Notes: a model not told the origin generated them from the sequence alone. Counted from the first letter of the stretch, positions 5,493-14,032 are shown. The stretch is DNA of 18,910 bases from Clostridiaceae bacterium (GCA_016297645.1 JAEDGF010000036.1:1-18910); one strand, 5' to 3'. Made by a program: numbers and translations.

Positions 5493-8273
5493 TTATTCCG
5501 TTCTCAGTGCCTCTACGGGGTCTTTCTTTGCTGCGAGGGAGGACGGGATAAGTCCCGCTATGAAGGTAAGGAACACGCTTATCGCAACGAGGATTATCGC
5601 CGCAACGAACGGGAGCGAAGCTGCCGCGCCGGTCTGCGTAAATTTTTGCAGCATGTAGTTCACAGGTATTTCCAGCAAGAGCGTGCTGAGTATACCTATT
5701 ATACCCGCTCCGAGTCCTATCATGACGGTTTCTGCGTTGAACACACTTGAAATATCCTTCTTGGACGCGCCTATGGAGCGCAGTATTCCTATCTCCTTCG
5801 TTCTTTCGAGGACGGAGATGTAGGTAATAATGCCTATCATTATCGAGGAAACGACAAGGGAGATAGCAACGAACGCGACAAGAACATAGGTAACGATATT
5901 CAGTATGCTCGTGACGGAGTTCATGAGAATTCCGATGTAGTCGGTAAGCGTTACGGTATAGCCCTTGTGTCCCTGCTCGGTGACCTGATTGTTGTAGTAA
6001 TCGACAAGCTTGTTGAGCTGATCCTTATCCTCAAAGCTCTTTGTGTAGAGATAGATGGAGGTCGGGCTGTCCTCCTTCGAATAACCCACTGCGGAGAAGG
6101 TCTTATCGAGCGAGCACTCGGCGTTTACGGTGTCGATGTAAGCCTGCTTGAAGGCGAGCACCTGCTCGTCGGTGAGATAACCCTCGATAATTCTCTTTTG
6201 CAGTGCGGACATATCCGAGAAATCAATAAGGTCGGTAATGTCGAAATTGAGAATGTCTATTTTCGAGATATCAATGTCATTGATCATACTCATGAACGGA
6301 GCCATGTCGAGCTTTGTAAAATCTATCACGCTCAGGTCGATATCGGCAAGGGAGAAGTCGTTCACCGTGAGGGTGTTGAACTTTTTGCCGGTGACGACAT
6401 CGGTGGTCTGATCGGCAAGCTGCTGCTGAACGACCTCGCTGCTGAGGGTGGAGTTGAGAGCGTACTCCATGAGTGCGTCCGTGTAGCCGATGGAGCCTGT
6501 GCCGACGCTCATGACATTGTTGGGGTCGGGACGAATGATACCGACTATTTTTATATCCACGCCCTGATCTTCAAGGAGCTTCTTAACGAAAACGGTGTTG
6601 TCTCGGTGGTCTGTCCATGTACCCTTTTCCGCGTCCTTGACGAAATACTGGTAGTTGAGCAGGAGCTTGAAGTTCATCTGCGTTACCTGCTCGTAGGTGT
6701 ACTTATCCACAACTTCGCTTGTAAGCTCCTCGCCGCTTGCGAGCTTGCTCATGATGTCGGTCATGAATTCCTCCTGGTTTTTGATACCGAGTCCGTACAT
6801 GACCATTTCGTTTATCTCGTTGTTTTTATCTACTATGAGAACGACTTCGTTATACGCTTCGGGCAGTCTGCCGTAGATGACATCGTACTGCTTCGAAATA
6901 AGGTCGTTGTCGCCTATAAGCTGAGTCCATATATCGGACACTGACGAGGAGAACATATTTGACATGGAGCTTGTCATGCTCATCATTGAGGAGGAACCGG
7001 AGCCTGCCATGTTCATCATTTCCGTCATCATGGAGTTGGGATTGACCTTGACGGTGCCTTCCTCGCCGTCCATGCGGTAGATATTGAGCGGTGTTTCGTA
7101 CTTATACTGAATATCGTTGCATATTTTGTCGAACTCGGCGCGGTTGTCCTCGATGTACTGACGGAAGCTCCTGAGGTTGTTCGATTCAGACTGCGAAACG
7201 AAGGTGTTCACCATTTCGGTGAAGGTATTGTTTACATATATCTCATCGAGGTCGTGTTCGGTTTCCATGATGGACTTGCCGAGGTCCGTAAGGGAGCTGA
7301 GAACATTGTTCATGTCTATCGCCTGCCGCTCGACCGTAACGGGGAACGCAAGCAAAAGGTCGTTCTGCACCTTGTCTATGTATCTTTCGATACCGTTTGA
7401 AAGCGCCAGAACGAGTGCTATTCCTATAATACCTATGCTGCCCGCGAAGGCGGTAAGGAAGGTACGGGCTTTTTTGGTGGTAAGGTTGCGAAGGCTGAGG
7501 GAGAACGCCGTGGCGGTGGACATGGAGGGCTTTTTGCCCTTTTTCTTCTCCTCCGCAGATTTTTCCTTTTCGCCCTCAAAGTCCGCCTCGGTCGGGGTGA
7601 AGGGGTCGGTGTCGTCGGTTATCTCACCGTCGAGGACGCTGATTATTCTCGTCGAATACCTCTTTGCAAGCTCGGGGTTGTGAGTAACCATGATAATAAG
7701 CTTATCCTGGGCTATCTCTTTGAGGATCTCCATTATCTGAACGCTCGTTTCGCTGTCGAGTGCGCCGGTGGGTTCGTCGGCGAGAATGATATCGGGGTTA
7801 TTTACGATTGCACGGGCAATGGCAACTCTCTGCATCTGACCGCCGGACATCTGACTCGGGCGCTTGTTGAGCTGTTCGCCGAGTCCGACCTTGCGCAGTG
7901 CCTCGGCAGCACGCTCGCGGCGCTCCTTTTTGCTGACGCCCGAAAGGGTGAGGGCAAGCTCGACATTGGCAAGCACCGTCTGATGCGGGATAAGGTTGTA
8001 GCTCTGGAAAACGAAGCCTATTGAGTGGTTGCGGTAGGTGTCCCAGTCGCCGTCGGTAAATTCCTTGGTGGATTTGCCGTTTATCATCAGGTCGCCGCTC
8101 GTATAGCGGTCGAGTCCGCCTATAATATTGAGCATGGTGGTCTTGCCGCAGCCGGAGGGACCGAGAATGGAAACAAGCTCGCTTTCGCGGAAGTTTATGC
8201 TGACTCCCTTCAAGGCTCTGACGGTGGTGTCCCCGGCAGTATAATCTTTGACTATATCTTTAAGTATAAGCAT
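5493..8273 (-). CDS. MacB-like ABC protein, ATPase fused to FtsX-type permease
   Basis: A 926-residue fusion with the MacB/LolD-FtsX layout. The N-terminal ATPase has Walker A GPSGCGKT at 38-45, Q-loop Gln90, signature MSGGQ at 142-146, Walker B ending in DE at 166-167 and H-loop His198. A charged linker (about 225-255) leads to a first span at about 271-293, a very large extracytoplasmic domain (about 294-789), and three C-terminal spans (about 790-818, 851-872, 886-911) with the FtsX-type ERTKEIGILRSIGAS and a final KKDPVEALR. Such proteins act as mechanotransmitters: ATP hydrolysis inside moves partners outside. The outer domain is roughly twice MacB's and carries a Met/Ser-rich stretch (415-440) and an Asp/Ile-repeat stretch (642-688). 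AAGGAGG precedes the ATG by seven bases. It starts 12 bases after the upstream large membrane protein, so the two probably form a complex. The substrate is unknown. Confidence 0.95.
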   Translation of the reverse strand: MLILKDIVKDYTAGDTTVRALKGVSINFRESELVSILGPSGCGKTTMLNIIGGLDRYTSGDLMINGKSTKEFTDGDWDTYRNHSIGFVFQSYNLIPHQTVLANVELALTLSGVSKKERRERAAEALRKVGLGEQLNKRPSQMSGGQMQRVAIARAIVNNPDIILADEPTGALDSETSVQIMEILKEIAQDKLIIMVTHNPELAKRYSTRIISVLDGEITDDTDPFTPTEADFEGEKEKSAEEKKKGKKPSMSTATAFSLSLRNLTTKKARTFLTAFAGSIGIIGIALVLALSNGIERYIDKVQNDLLLAFPVTVERQAIDMNNVLSSLTDLGKSIMETEHDLDEIYVNNTFTEMVNTFVSQSESNNLRSFRQYIEDNRAEFDKICNDIQYKYETPLNIYRMDGEEGTVKVNPNSMMTEMMNMAGSGSSSMMSMTSSMSNMFSSSVSDIWTQLIGDNDLISKQYDVIYGRLPEAYNEVVLIVDKNNEINEMVMYGLGIKNQEEFMTDIMSKLASGEELTSEVVDKYTYEQVTQMNFKLLLNYQYFVKDAEKGTWTDHRDNTVFVKKLLEDQGVDIKIVGIIRPDPNNVMSVGTGSIGYTDALMEYALNSTLSSEVVQQQLADQTTDVVTGKKFNTLTVNDFSLADIDLSVIDFTKLDMAPFMSMINDIDISKIDILNFDITDLIDFSDMSALQKRIIEGYLTDEQVLAFKQAYIDTVNAECSLDKTFSAVGYSKEDSPTSIYLYTKSFEDKDQLNKLVDYYNNQVTEQGHKGYTVTLTDYIGILMNSVTSILNIVTYVLVAFVAISLVVSSIMIGIITYISVLERTKEIGILRSIGASKKDISSVFNAETVMIGLGAGIIGILSTLLLEIPVNYMLQKFTQTGAAASLPFVAAIILVAISVFLTFIAGLIPSSLAAKKDPVEALRTE

Positions 8274-8285
8274 CTGTTTTCCTCC

Positions 8286-11234
8286 TTACTTGCGCTTGTT
8301 ATCGTTTTCTTTAAGCGCACGGCGGTAGTATTTATCCGCTTTGCGGTTGTTCTTTTCCAAACGGCGCACGGCTCTGTCGCGCCTTACGGCGAGCTTGACA
8401 TACTCCCTGTCCGCCTTTGCGGTTTTGAGTGCATCGCGCGAGGCGGCGATTTCGGCTCTGCGGCGCTCGGCTTCGTCCGCCTCGCGGGCGTATTCCGCAA
8501 GCTTTTCGCGTTCTGCCGATTCCTTTTCGTTCAGCAGCACCGGGTCGCCGTCCGTATTCGACTGATTAAAGGGCGAATGCGCCTTCAATGCCTGCTTTAT
8601 CTTCTTTTTCTTCTCTTTCAGGTGACGGCGGCGCTGACGGTAATTACCGAAATCAAACCGGCTGAGGAAAACGATCAGCGCGAGTACGGCTGCGATCGAC
8701 ACACCTATGATAACGCCCTTTGTGACGGGCGAGGTCTTTTCAGGAGCCTGATAAATGATGGTCGGGGGAGTTCCGTCCTCCGTGATGTGTTCGCTTTTCG
8801 GCGTTTCGGAGAACAGGAGCTTATAGAGCCACTCTATCACTTCATCCGTGGTCATCGTGCCGAGCTTTTCGCCCATGTTGGCGGTATACATCGACATCAT
8901 CTCGTTGTCGCCCATGCCGTTTTTCAGAGCGTCCGACAAAAACGCGGCGTTATCTTCGGTTTTAAGGGCATTCACGATATATCTGAGCGCCGTAACGAGG
9001 ATGGCGGGCTGGTCGGCTTCTATATATGTGTAGTTGACGGGCGAACCGTTGTAGGTGCGCTTGCTTGCAAGCGTTTTCGCCGTGCCGAGGGATGCAGCCT
9101 TGTTGAGATCCGGCTCGGGCAGCTTTATGGGGAGAGTGCCGCCGGAGATAAGCGATTTCGTAAGGGACGAAATGCTGAGCGTCTGCTCCATGTTTATGAA
9201 ATCGTCCGGCATAACATCGGAAAGTCCGATGGCGTCGAGCAGCTGCGTCACGGGGTACAGAAGATTTTTAACACACTGCGAAATGCCGTCCGAGTTCAGA
9301 AAGCAGTCGATATTGGGCAGTATTTTCGTGAGCGTGTAGACGGGCTTATTGACGAGTCTGTCGAGCAGCTCGAACAGGGGCTTTGTAATGTCGGTTATCA
9401 CCGCGTCGCCTGCGGAGCGCTTGTATTCGTCGTAGGTCTTTATCGAGTCCGCGTCGCACCCGAGCGCTTCAAGCAGCGGTATCACAGCCGTGTTGTAGCC
9501 CGCGCCGCCGTAAACGGTGACGGCATCCATTATATTTATGCTGCCCTCAGCGAGGATGAACCTGAAAATGGGGACGAAGGGTGACAATACCTTTGTGAGC
9601 GCCGCCGAGAAGCCTGCGCGGCTGCCGTCCGAGAAGCCCCATGATACGGACGACGAGGAGAGCTTATCCCAGCTGCCGGCTTTTTTAAGCGCGGCGGCAG
9701 CCCTCGGATAACTTGAAGAAACGGCGTTTGCCACTCCCGTTATGTCGGCTGAGGCACCGAGCATGGAGAGAAGTCCGCCCGCGCCCGATTCATCCAACGC
9801 GCCGTAGAGCTTTTTGACTATCTCCGTCAGCAGCTTGTTTGAGTATATCGAGGAGCCGATAATGCCCGAAAGCGTACCCTTATCGGTAAATTCCTTCATG
9901 AATTCGTTTAATGTATCGTCAAGTCCGTCCAGAACCTTTTCGTAGTTTTCCCTTGTGAGGTTCGGCGTGAATTCGATAGTGCCGGGGGTGAATTCCGGCG
10001 TTTGCCAGCTGTATTCCAGCACTCCTGCCGAAGAGGAGAGCGTGAGCAGCTTTATTATCATTTTTATTATCTCGTCGGTGGATTTCGAGAACAGCTTGTT
10101 TAAGGACTCGCCTGCCGCCTCGGCACCGGGGATAAGCTGCGGAATGGCGCTCCTGTTGAGCTTGGCGGTGTCGATAATGAAGCGCATCAGAGTTATAAAC
10201 GCCGCTTCTTTATCCGCCGTAATTGTCGAGCCGGACACCTTTGCGCACGAAGCGAACGCGTCAAGGTCTATCTTTGCGAGCTTTATATCGCCCGAAACGC
10301 CCATGGCGGACGCAAGATCGAGCTTTTCGAGAGTTTTTGTAAGGTCGGCGGAGTTTTGCAGCAGCGCCGAATTTTCGACTATTTTGCTTATGCCGCCGAG
10401 CGAGAAAAGACCGGCGATTTTTACCTGCAACGGGGAAATGAGCGTTTTTACGGATTCGGACAGACCGCCGTTTTTAAGATAGTACGCAACGCACGGCAGA
10501 ACGGTCGTAAGTCCGTCAACGGGCTTTTCGATTATCTTGTCGAGTGAGGCAAATATCATCTCAAACAGTGCTTTTACCATGTTCGCGCGGTTTGCGCCGG
10601 CTTTTTTCGTGTAGTCCTCCTGCGTCATTACGGACGGGCAGTTGAGAGCATTCAGAAGCGGAACTATCGCGTTTTTGTAGCCGTTATCGCCCTTTACGCT
10701 TATAAGCACGCCCACCTTGTATGTACCGCCGCACAAAAGAGTGTACAAAAGCTCGTTGAGCGGTGAGAACATGGCTGCCACGGCGGACGAGAACTCCGCC
10801 TTCGTTTTAACGCCCCACTTGAAGGAAGCCGATTTTTTAATGACCTCGGCAAGGCTTGCGCACGAGGACACGGCAGAGCTTATCTCCGGATATTTTTTGA
10901 GCGCCGCAGCAAGAGCAGCCGGTGAAATATCTACCCCGAGAGTACCGAGCATGGATTCGTTTTCGGAAAGGGACGAATATACGCCCTTAAATATCGCGTT
11001 TATTGTATCGTCCGCAAAAAACGACGCGTAAATATTCTTCTTTATTTCGGCTGTGCCGCCGTTTTGCTTTATAAGCGACCCGACGAGCTTTTCCGCCTTA
11101 GGCAGTGCGGCAGCCGCGTCCGACTGAGTAACGCCCTGCGGATAGCTCACGGCAAACGCCGTCAGCGGCAGGAACGAAAAGCACATTACAGCCGCCAACA
11201 GAACGCTTATGAGCTTCGCTGTTTTGTTTTTCAT
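8286..11234 (-). CDS. Large single-pass membrane protein with duplicated ectodomain and charged cytoplasmic tail
   Basis: A 982-residue protein of no family I recognise. A signal peptide (1-28, ending AFA) is followed by a helical, Ala/Leu/Ser-rich ectodomain made of two related halves, about 33-400 and 425-810. Matching blocks include GYKNAIVPLLNALNC (185-199) with GYNTAVIPLLEALGC (579-593), a KPVDGLTTVLP (237-247) with KPVYTLTKILP (630-640), and LMRFIIDTAK (349-358) with ALRYIVNALK (749-758). A Pro/Thr spacer, a membrane span (838-859) and a 120-residue Lys/Arg/Glu-rich, probably coiled-coil tail inside the cell follow. The start overlaps the TetR stop in an ATGA junction with GGAGG upstream; the stop lies 12 bases before the ABC gene. 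Context suggests a partner of the ABC mechanotransmitter, perhaps a periplasm-like wall-zone adaptor, scaffold or substrate receptor. That role is inference. Confidence 0.9.
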   Translation of the reverse strand: MKNKTAKLISVLLAAVMCFSFLPLTAFAVSYPQGVTQSDAAAALPKAEKLVGSLIKQNGGTAEIKKNIYASFFADDTINAIFKGVYSSLSENESMLGTLGVDISPAALAAALKKYPEISSAVSSCASLAEVIKKSASFKWGVKTKAEFSSAVAAMFSPLNELLYTLLCGGTYKVGVLISVKGDNGYKNAIVPLLNALNCPSVMTQEDYTKKAGANRANMVKALFEMIFASLDKIIEKPVDGLTTVLPCVAYYLKNGGLSESVKTLISPLQVKIAGLFSLGGISKIVENSALLQNSADLTKTLEKLDLASAMGVSGDIKLAKIDLDAFASCAKVSGSTITADKEAAFITLMRFIIDTAKLNRSAIPQLIPGAEAAGESLNKLFSKSTDEIIKMIIKLLTLSSSAGVLEYSWQTPEFTPGTIEFTPNLTRENYEKVLDGLDDTLNEFMKEFTDKGTLSGIIGSSIYSNKLLTEIVKKLYGALDESGAGGLLSMLGASADITGVANAVSSSYPRAAAALKKAGSWDKLSSSSVSWGFSDGSRAGFSAALTKVLSPFVPIFRFILAEGSINIMDAVTVYGGAGYNTAVIPLLEALGCDADSIKTYDEYKRSAGDAVITDITKPLFELLDRLVNKPVYTLTKILPNIDCFLNSDGISQCVKNLLYPVTQLLDAIGLSDVMPDDFINMEQTLSISSLTKSLISGGTLPIKLPEPDLNKAASLGTAKTLASKRTYNGSPVNYTYIEADQPAILVTALRYIVNALKTEDNAAFLSDALKNGMGDNEMMSMYTANMGEKLGTMTTDEVIEWLYKLLFSETPKSEHITEDGTPPTIIYQAPEKTSPVTKGVIIGVSIAAVLALIVFLSRFDFGNYRQRRRHLKEKKKKIKQALKAHSPFNQSNTDGDPVLLNEKESAEREKLAEYAREADEAERRRAEIAASRDALKTAKADREYVKLAVRRDRAVRRLEKNNRKADKYYRRALKENDNKRK

Positions 11235-11860
11235 TGTTCATCCTCCTTTTCGCGATTTCCGCCGAGTGCGCCCGAAACTATACTGAGCGCGGCGGTTTTC
11301 ACATCTCCTCTGATTTCGTCTATCGTAAACGGCTTGCCGCCTAAAATCGCGTCCGAGCAGACGGAACCGATAAGATCGGCAATGATATAAACGGTTCTGT
11401 GCACGCGTTCCTCGGGGCAGCCGCTCTGCACGAACATCTCCGTTATCTTATTGTAGACAGCTTCTATCTCTTTATCGTAGAACGACGGAAAAAGTTTAAG
11501 GCAGGACGATATGTTTTTCGTTACCACCGCAAGCACGTCTGCGTGCAAAACGAGAAAGTCTATATACATATCTATAAAGCTGCCCGCGATCTCCGTGAAC
11601 GGAACCTCCTTCGAGTCGAGCCGCCGCTGCGCTTCCGTAAGCAGCTGACGCATGGTTTCGGTACTCTTAAACAGGATTATCTGCTCCAACAGGTCGCTTT
11701 TGTCCTTGAAGTAGAGATAGAAGGTGCCGCGCGCGATGCCTGCCGCCTTAACGACATCATCGACCGCGGTGGAGCTTACCGACTTCTGCTGAAAGAGCCG
11801 GTACGCCGTTTCTATTATCTTCATTCTTTTTTCGGTTTTCTTGTCGGGACATTCTTTCAT
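11231..11860 (-). CDS. TetR/AcrR-family transcriptional regulator
   Basis: A 209-residue regulator. Residues about 10-58 form the TetR helix-turn-helix (KIIETAYRLFQQKSVSSTAVDDVVKAAGIARGTFYLYFKDK, with the conserved GTFYLYF end). The rest is an all-helical ligand-binding/dimer domain of family length with no close relative that I recognise. The ATG at 11860 is used because CGGAG lies eight bases upstream; an in-frame GTG at 11896 lacks a site. The stop overlaps the next gene by four bases. It is the first gene of the operon with the large membrane protein and the ABC protein, and its promoter region holds two matching palindromes, so autorepression relieved by a small hydrophobic or envelope-active ligand is the likely scheme. 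The ligand is unknown. Confidence 0.95.
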   Translation of the reverse strand: MKECPDKKTEKRMKIIETAYRLFQQKSVSSTAVDDVVKAAGIARGTFYLYFKDKSDLLEQIILFKSTETMRQLLTEAQRRLDSKEVPFTEIAGSFIDMYIDFLVLHADVLAVVTKNISSCLKLFPSFYDKEIEAVYNKITEMFVQSGCPEERVHRTVYIIADLIGSVCSDAILGGKPFTIDEIRGDVKTAALSIVSGALGGNREKEDEQ

Positions 11861-12038
11861 TATATCGCTCCGAAAATAAAATACAATTAAAATCACATAT
11901 GTTCAGCCGTTTTTTCGGCGCTGCGGACAGCCCTTTGAAAGGGACGGCGCCCAAACAGGGCAAAAAGACCGAAAAACGCGCTCCGTCACGGCTCTTTTTA
12001 TAAAAAAATGACACTTCGTCACTTTACTTGATACGCAA
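11861..12038 (-). other. Long untranslated leader of the TetR operon
   Basis: From the predicted transcription start near 12031 to the TetR ATG there are about 170 bases without an ORF. They contain several small self-complementary stretches, including CCCTTTGAAAGGG at 11931-11943 and TTTTTATAAAAA near 11996-12007. No known riboswitch is recognised. Confidence 0.45.
12009..12021. promoter_or_regulatory. TetR operator candidate O1 (downstream of start)
   Basis: TGACACTTCGTCA; its reverse complement, TGACGAAGTGTCA, matches the second site at 12 of 13 positions. It lies about ten bases inside the transcript. Confidence 0.65.
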
Positions 12039-12067
12039 AGAATACCAAACAAATGACAAAGTGTCAA
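12039..12067 (-). promoter_or_regulatory. Near-consensus promoter of the TetR operon
   Basis: On the minus strand a perfect TTGACA -35 (12062-12067) and a TATTCT -10 (12039-12044) are 17 bases apart. The -35 box overlaps operator O2, as expected for a strongly repressed promoter. Confidence 0.85.
12054..12066. promoter_or_regulatory. TetR operator candidate O2 (over the -35 box)
   Basis: TGACAAAGTGTCA is a perfect TGACA/TGTCA palindrome around three bases. It covers most of the -35 box and, read on the opposite strand, nearly equals O1. The centre-to-centre distance is 45 bases. Confidence 0.7.
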
Positions 12068-12091
12068 TAGTCTTAAAGTATTTATAAAGAA

Positions 12092-12119
12092 GTTCACACT
12101 TTCTTTACATTTTGTGAAC
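12092..12119. promoter_or_regulatory. Inverted repeat upstream of the TetR promoter
   Basis: GTTCACA (12092-12098) and TGTGAAC (12113-12119) form a perfect 7-bp inverted repeat with a 14-base spacer, 25 bases upstream of the -35 box. It may be an activator site or a second operator, and differs from O1/O2. Confidence 0.45.
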
Positions 12120-12127
12120 GGTTTTTT

Positions 12128-12163
12128 CCGTCAGTCCCCCGCAAAACGGCGGAAAACTGACGG
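12128..12163 (-). terminator. Hairpin after the GPH symporter gene, terminator-like
   Basis: CCGTCAGT (12128-12135) pairs with ACTGACGG (12156-12163), with an inner CCGC/GCGG stem. It lies 17 bases past the symporter stop. On the minus strand it is followed by A rather than T, so it is not a canonical intrinsic terminator; it may act as a 3' stabilising hairpin. Confidence 0.45.
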
Positions 12164-12180
12164 TTATTAAGCCGCGTTTT

Positions 12181-13620
12181 TCAGTTTTCGGACTGCTGCG
12201 TCTGCTCCATTCTCTTTTCCCGTGCGGCGGTCACCTTGGCGGTTATGTCCTCCATATACGCGCCGTGGAGCTTGAAGCGGGTAGAGAATACGATTATCGA
12301 GAGCAGGAAGAACACCGGGGGGATTATGTACATTACAGCCGCTACCGCGTTCTTGACCTTTGCGGGGTAGACGATTATTCCGTTTGCGTCCGGCTTGCAC
12401 TTTTTATATCCAACCGCACCCAAAACGGAGAACAGAATGATCGTTTGAAGCGTATACGCCATCTTTTGCAGGAAGCCCTTCATGGAGAAGGTAACGGATT
12501 CCTTTCTGTCGCCGGTCTTTACTTCGCCGTAGTCGACAACATCGGAGAGGAACACCGTCTGCGACACGAACATCGACGCTGTGCCTATCTGAGTTATAAG
12601 GAAGAAGATATTGAGAAGCATGGTGCTTGCGAATATCTGTCCGGAGAGGAACATTCCTATATATCCCGCAAGGGCAAGCGACAGAGAGAACTGATATGTC
12701 CGTCTGCGCGTGGTGAACTTCATCATAACGGGGATGACCGCCAGACCGGCAATCGAGCCGACAGCACCGAAGGTATTGAAAAGGCTCTGCGCCTTCGAGT
12801 TTTCGAGGACTATTCCGAAGAAGTAATCTTTAACGCCCGAAGTCGTGTAGAAGCCGGCGTTTGAAAGCATTGCAAAAAGCATGAAGATGCGCAGCTGGTC
12901 GTTATTCTTTATAACATCGAATATCTGACGGAACGAGAACTTGTCCTTCGGCTTTGTCTGCACCGTTTCCTTTACCCGGCTCATTGACAGGAACGCGAAA
13001 AAGACGAGCGACAGCGAGCAGATGAGAACGCACACCGTGTAGCCCTTTTGAGTCCAGCGGTAGTTGTTTTCGCCGATAAGCACGCCGAAGCGGTTGAGAA
13101 GAATGGGTGCGCCTATTTCGACTATGCCCTGACCGAGTCCGGAGAAGGTACGCGCAACGGTCGCTATAATGCTGCGTTCTCCGGGGTCGGTGGTGAACGA
13201 GGGAACCATGCTCCAATAGGGGATATCCGCCATGGTGTTCGTCATGCCCCACAGGACATACATAAACGCTATGTATACATATATACCGATACCGTGTGAC
13301 GAGGTGTCGAACCCGGGGTTGAAAAACAGGAAGAACAGCACAACGGCGTTGAGAAGTGCGCCTCGCATGACCCACGGACGGTACTTTCCGCGTTTTGAAA
13401 AGCTGTTGTCGACTATGCTGCCCATCATGGGGTCGTTTATGCCGTCCCATATACGGGCAAACGCCGTAAGCACGGTGAGAAAGCCGGGGCCGAGGTTGAG
13501 AACATCGGTAAGATAGCGGTTTAATTTGCCGTAGAACATACCGTAGCTCAAATCAAGTCCGACAGCGCCGGTACCGTACCATATTTTATCAGCAAAAGAG
13601 ATATCCTTGTTTTTTGCCAT
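12181..13620 (-). CDS. GPH-family sugar:cation symporter (MelB-like)
   Basis: A 479-residue polytopic transporter of the glycoside-pentoside-hexuronide:cation symporter family in the major facilitator superfamily. The family signature ARIWDGINDPMMG is at 55-67, followed by GKYRPWV at about 78-84, and about twelve hydrophobic segments span the rest, the normal length for the family. It would import a sugar or glycoside with Na+ or H+. The ATG at 13620 is preferred to a TTG at 13629; AAGGA lies ten bases before the ATG but would touch the TTG. It has its own promoter and sits downstream of the AraC-type regulator on the same strand, separated by a terminator and a repeat element. The neighbouring regulator and ThuA-family gene support a carbohydrate role. 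The exact substrate cannot be read from the sequence. Confidence 0.93.
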   Translation of the reverse strand: MAKNKDISFADKIWYGTGAVGLDLSYGMFYGKLNRYLTDVLNLGPGFLTVLTAFARIWDGINDPMMGSIVDNSFSKRGKYRPWVMRGALLNAVVLFFLFFNPGFDTSSHGIGIYVYIAFMYVLWGMTNTMADIPYWSMVPSFTTDPGERSIIATVARTFSGLGQGIVEIGAPILLNRFGVLIGENNYRWTQKGYTVCVLICSLSLVFFAFLSMSRVKETVQTKPKDKFSFRQIFDVIKNNDQLRIFMLFAMLSNAGFYTTSGVKDYFFGIVLENSKAQSLFNTFGAVGSIAGLAVIPVMMKFTTRRRTYQFSLSLALAGYIGMFLSGQIFASTMLLNIFFLITQIGTASMFVSQTVFLSDVVDYGEVKTGDRKESVTFSMKGFLQKMAYTLQTIILFSVLGAVGYKKCKPDANGIIVYPAKVKNAVAAVMYIIPPVFFLLSIIVFSTRFKLHGAYMEDITAKVTAAREKRMEQTQQSEN

Positions 13621-13736
13621 TGCGTTCAATTCCTTTCCGAAAACGCCTGCCCGGACGACAGCGCAAAGGGCTGCCGGCCGTCCTTTTTATCCGCCATTCG
13701 AACGGAATGCCCTCAGACGGGTGCAGTTACGGTTAC

Positions 13737-13765
13737 AGTTTATCATACCGGTAAAATTTTTTCAA
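13737..13765 (-). promoter_or_regulatory. Promoter of the GPH symporter gene
   Basis: Minus-strand TTGAAA (13760-13765) and TAAACT (13737-13742) with a 17-base spacer, about 115 bases upstream of the ATG. It lies in the 507-base gene-free stretch 13621-14127, which otherwise holds the tRNA-like element and the AraC terminator. Confidence 0.55.
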
Positions 13766-13911
13766 TTACCAAAAACTATCTGCCGTGAAAAAAGCAAAAT
13801 CTTTTTTAAGGGGGTCCGCCGCGAGCAGTATCTGTCGAAAAGCACGGGACTTTGTATTACAAAAAAAACACACCGCTTTATTTATGCTTTATTGTGACGG
13901 CACCGTAATCA

Positions 13912-13947
13912 TAGGCTGACGGGATTCAAACCCATGTCGCCCGTCAG
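13912..13947 (-). repeat. tRNA-like palindromic element, copy B
   Basis: On the minus strand this reads CTGACGGG, then CGACATGGGTTTGAAT, then CCCGTCAGCCTA. The last two parts look like a T-arm (ATGGG/CCCGT stem, TTTGAAT loop) plus a 3' acceptor strand CAGCCTA. An 8-bp palindrome encloses it. On the minus strand it is preceded by small hairpins (GTGCC/GGCAC near 13948-13963, CTTGC/GCAAG near 13984-13999, ATGGC/GCCAT near 14003-14015), so the unit may extend to about 14030. Confidence 0.75.
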
Positions 13948-14032
13948 TGCCCCTTTTCGGCACTTTTCGCCCTTTTCGTCTTGACTTGCGTCAGCAAGCG
14001 TACATGGCGCAGCCATCACCGGGGCATAAAAC

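Noticed and set aside
5967..6944. A 325-codon plus-strand open frame inside the ABC gene
   Set aside because: It is antisense to a clear MacB-like outer domain and has no family features.
8025..9584. A 519-codon plus-strand open frame across the start of the ABC gene and the end of the 982-residue protein gene
   Set aside because: It runs antisense to two well-supported genes, crosses their junction, has no ribosome binding site and yields no recognisable protein. It is a by-product of codon bias.
12128..12163. Another copy of the tRNA-like element after the symporter
   Set aside because: Only CCGTCAG/CTGACGG is shared; the T-arm part is absent.
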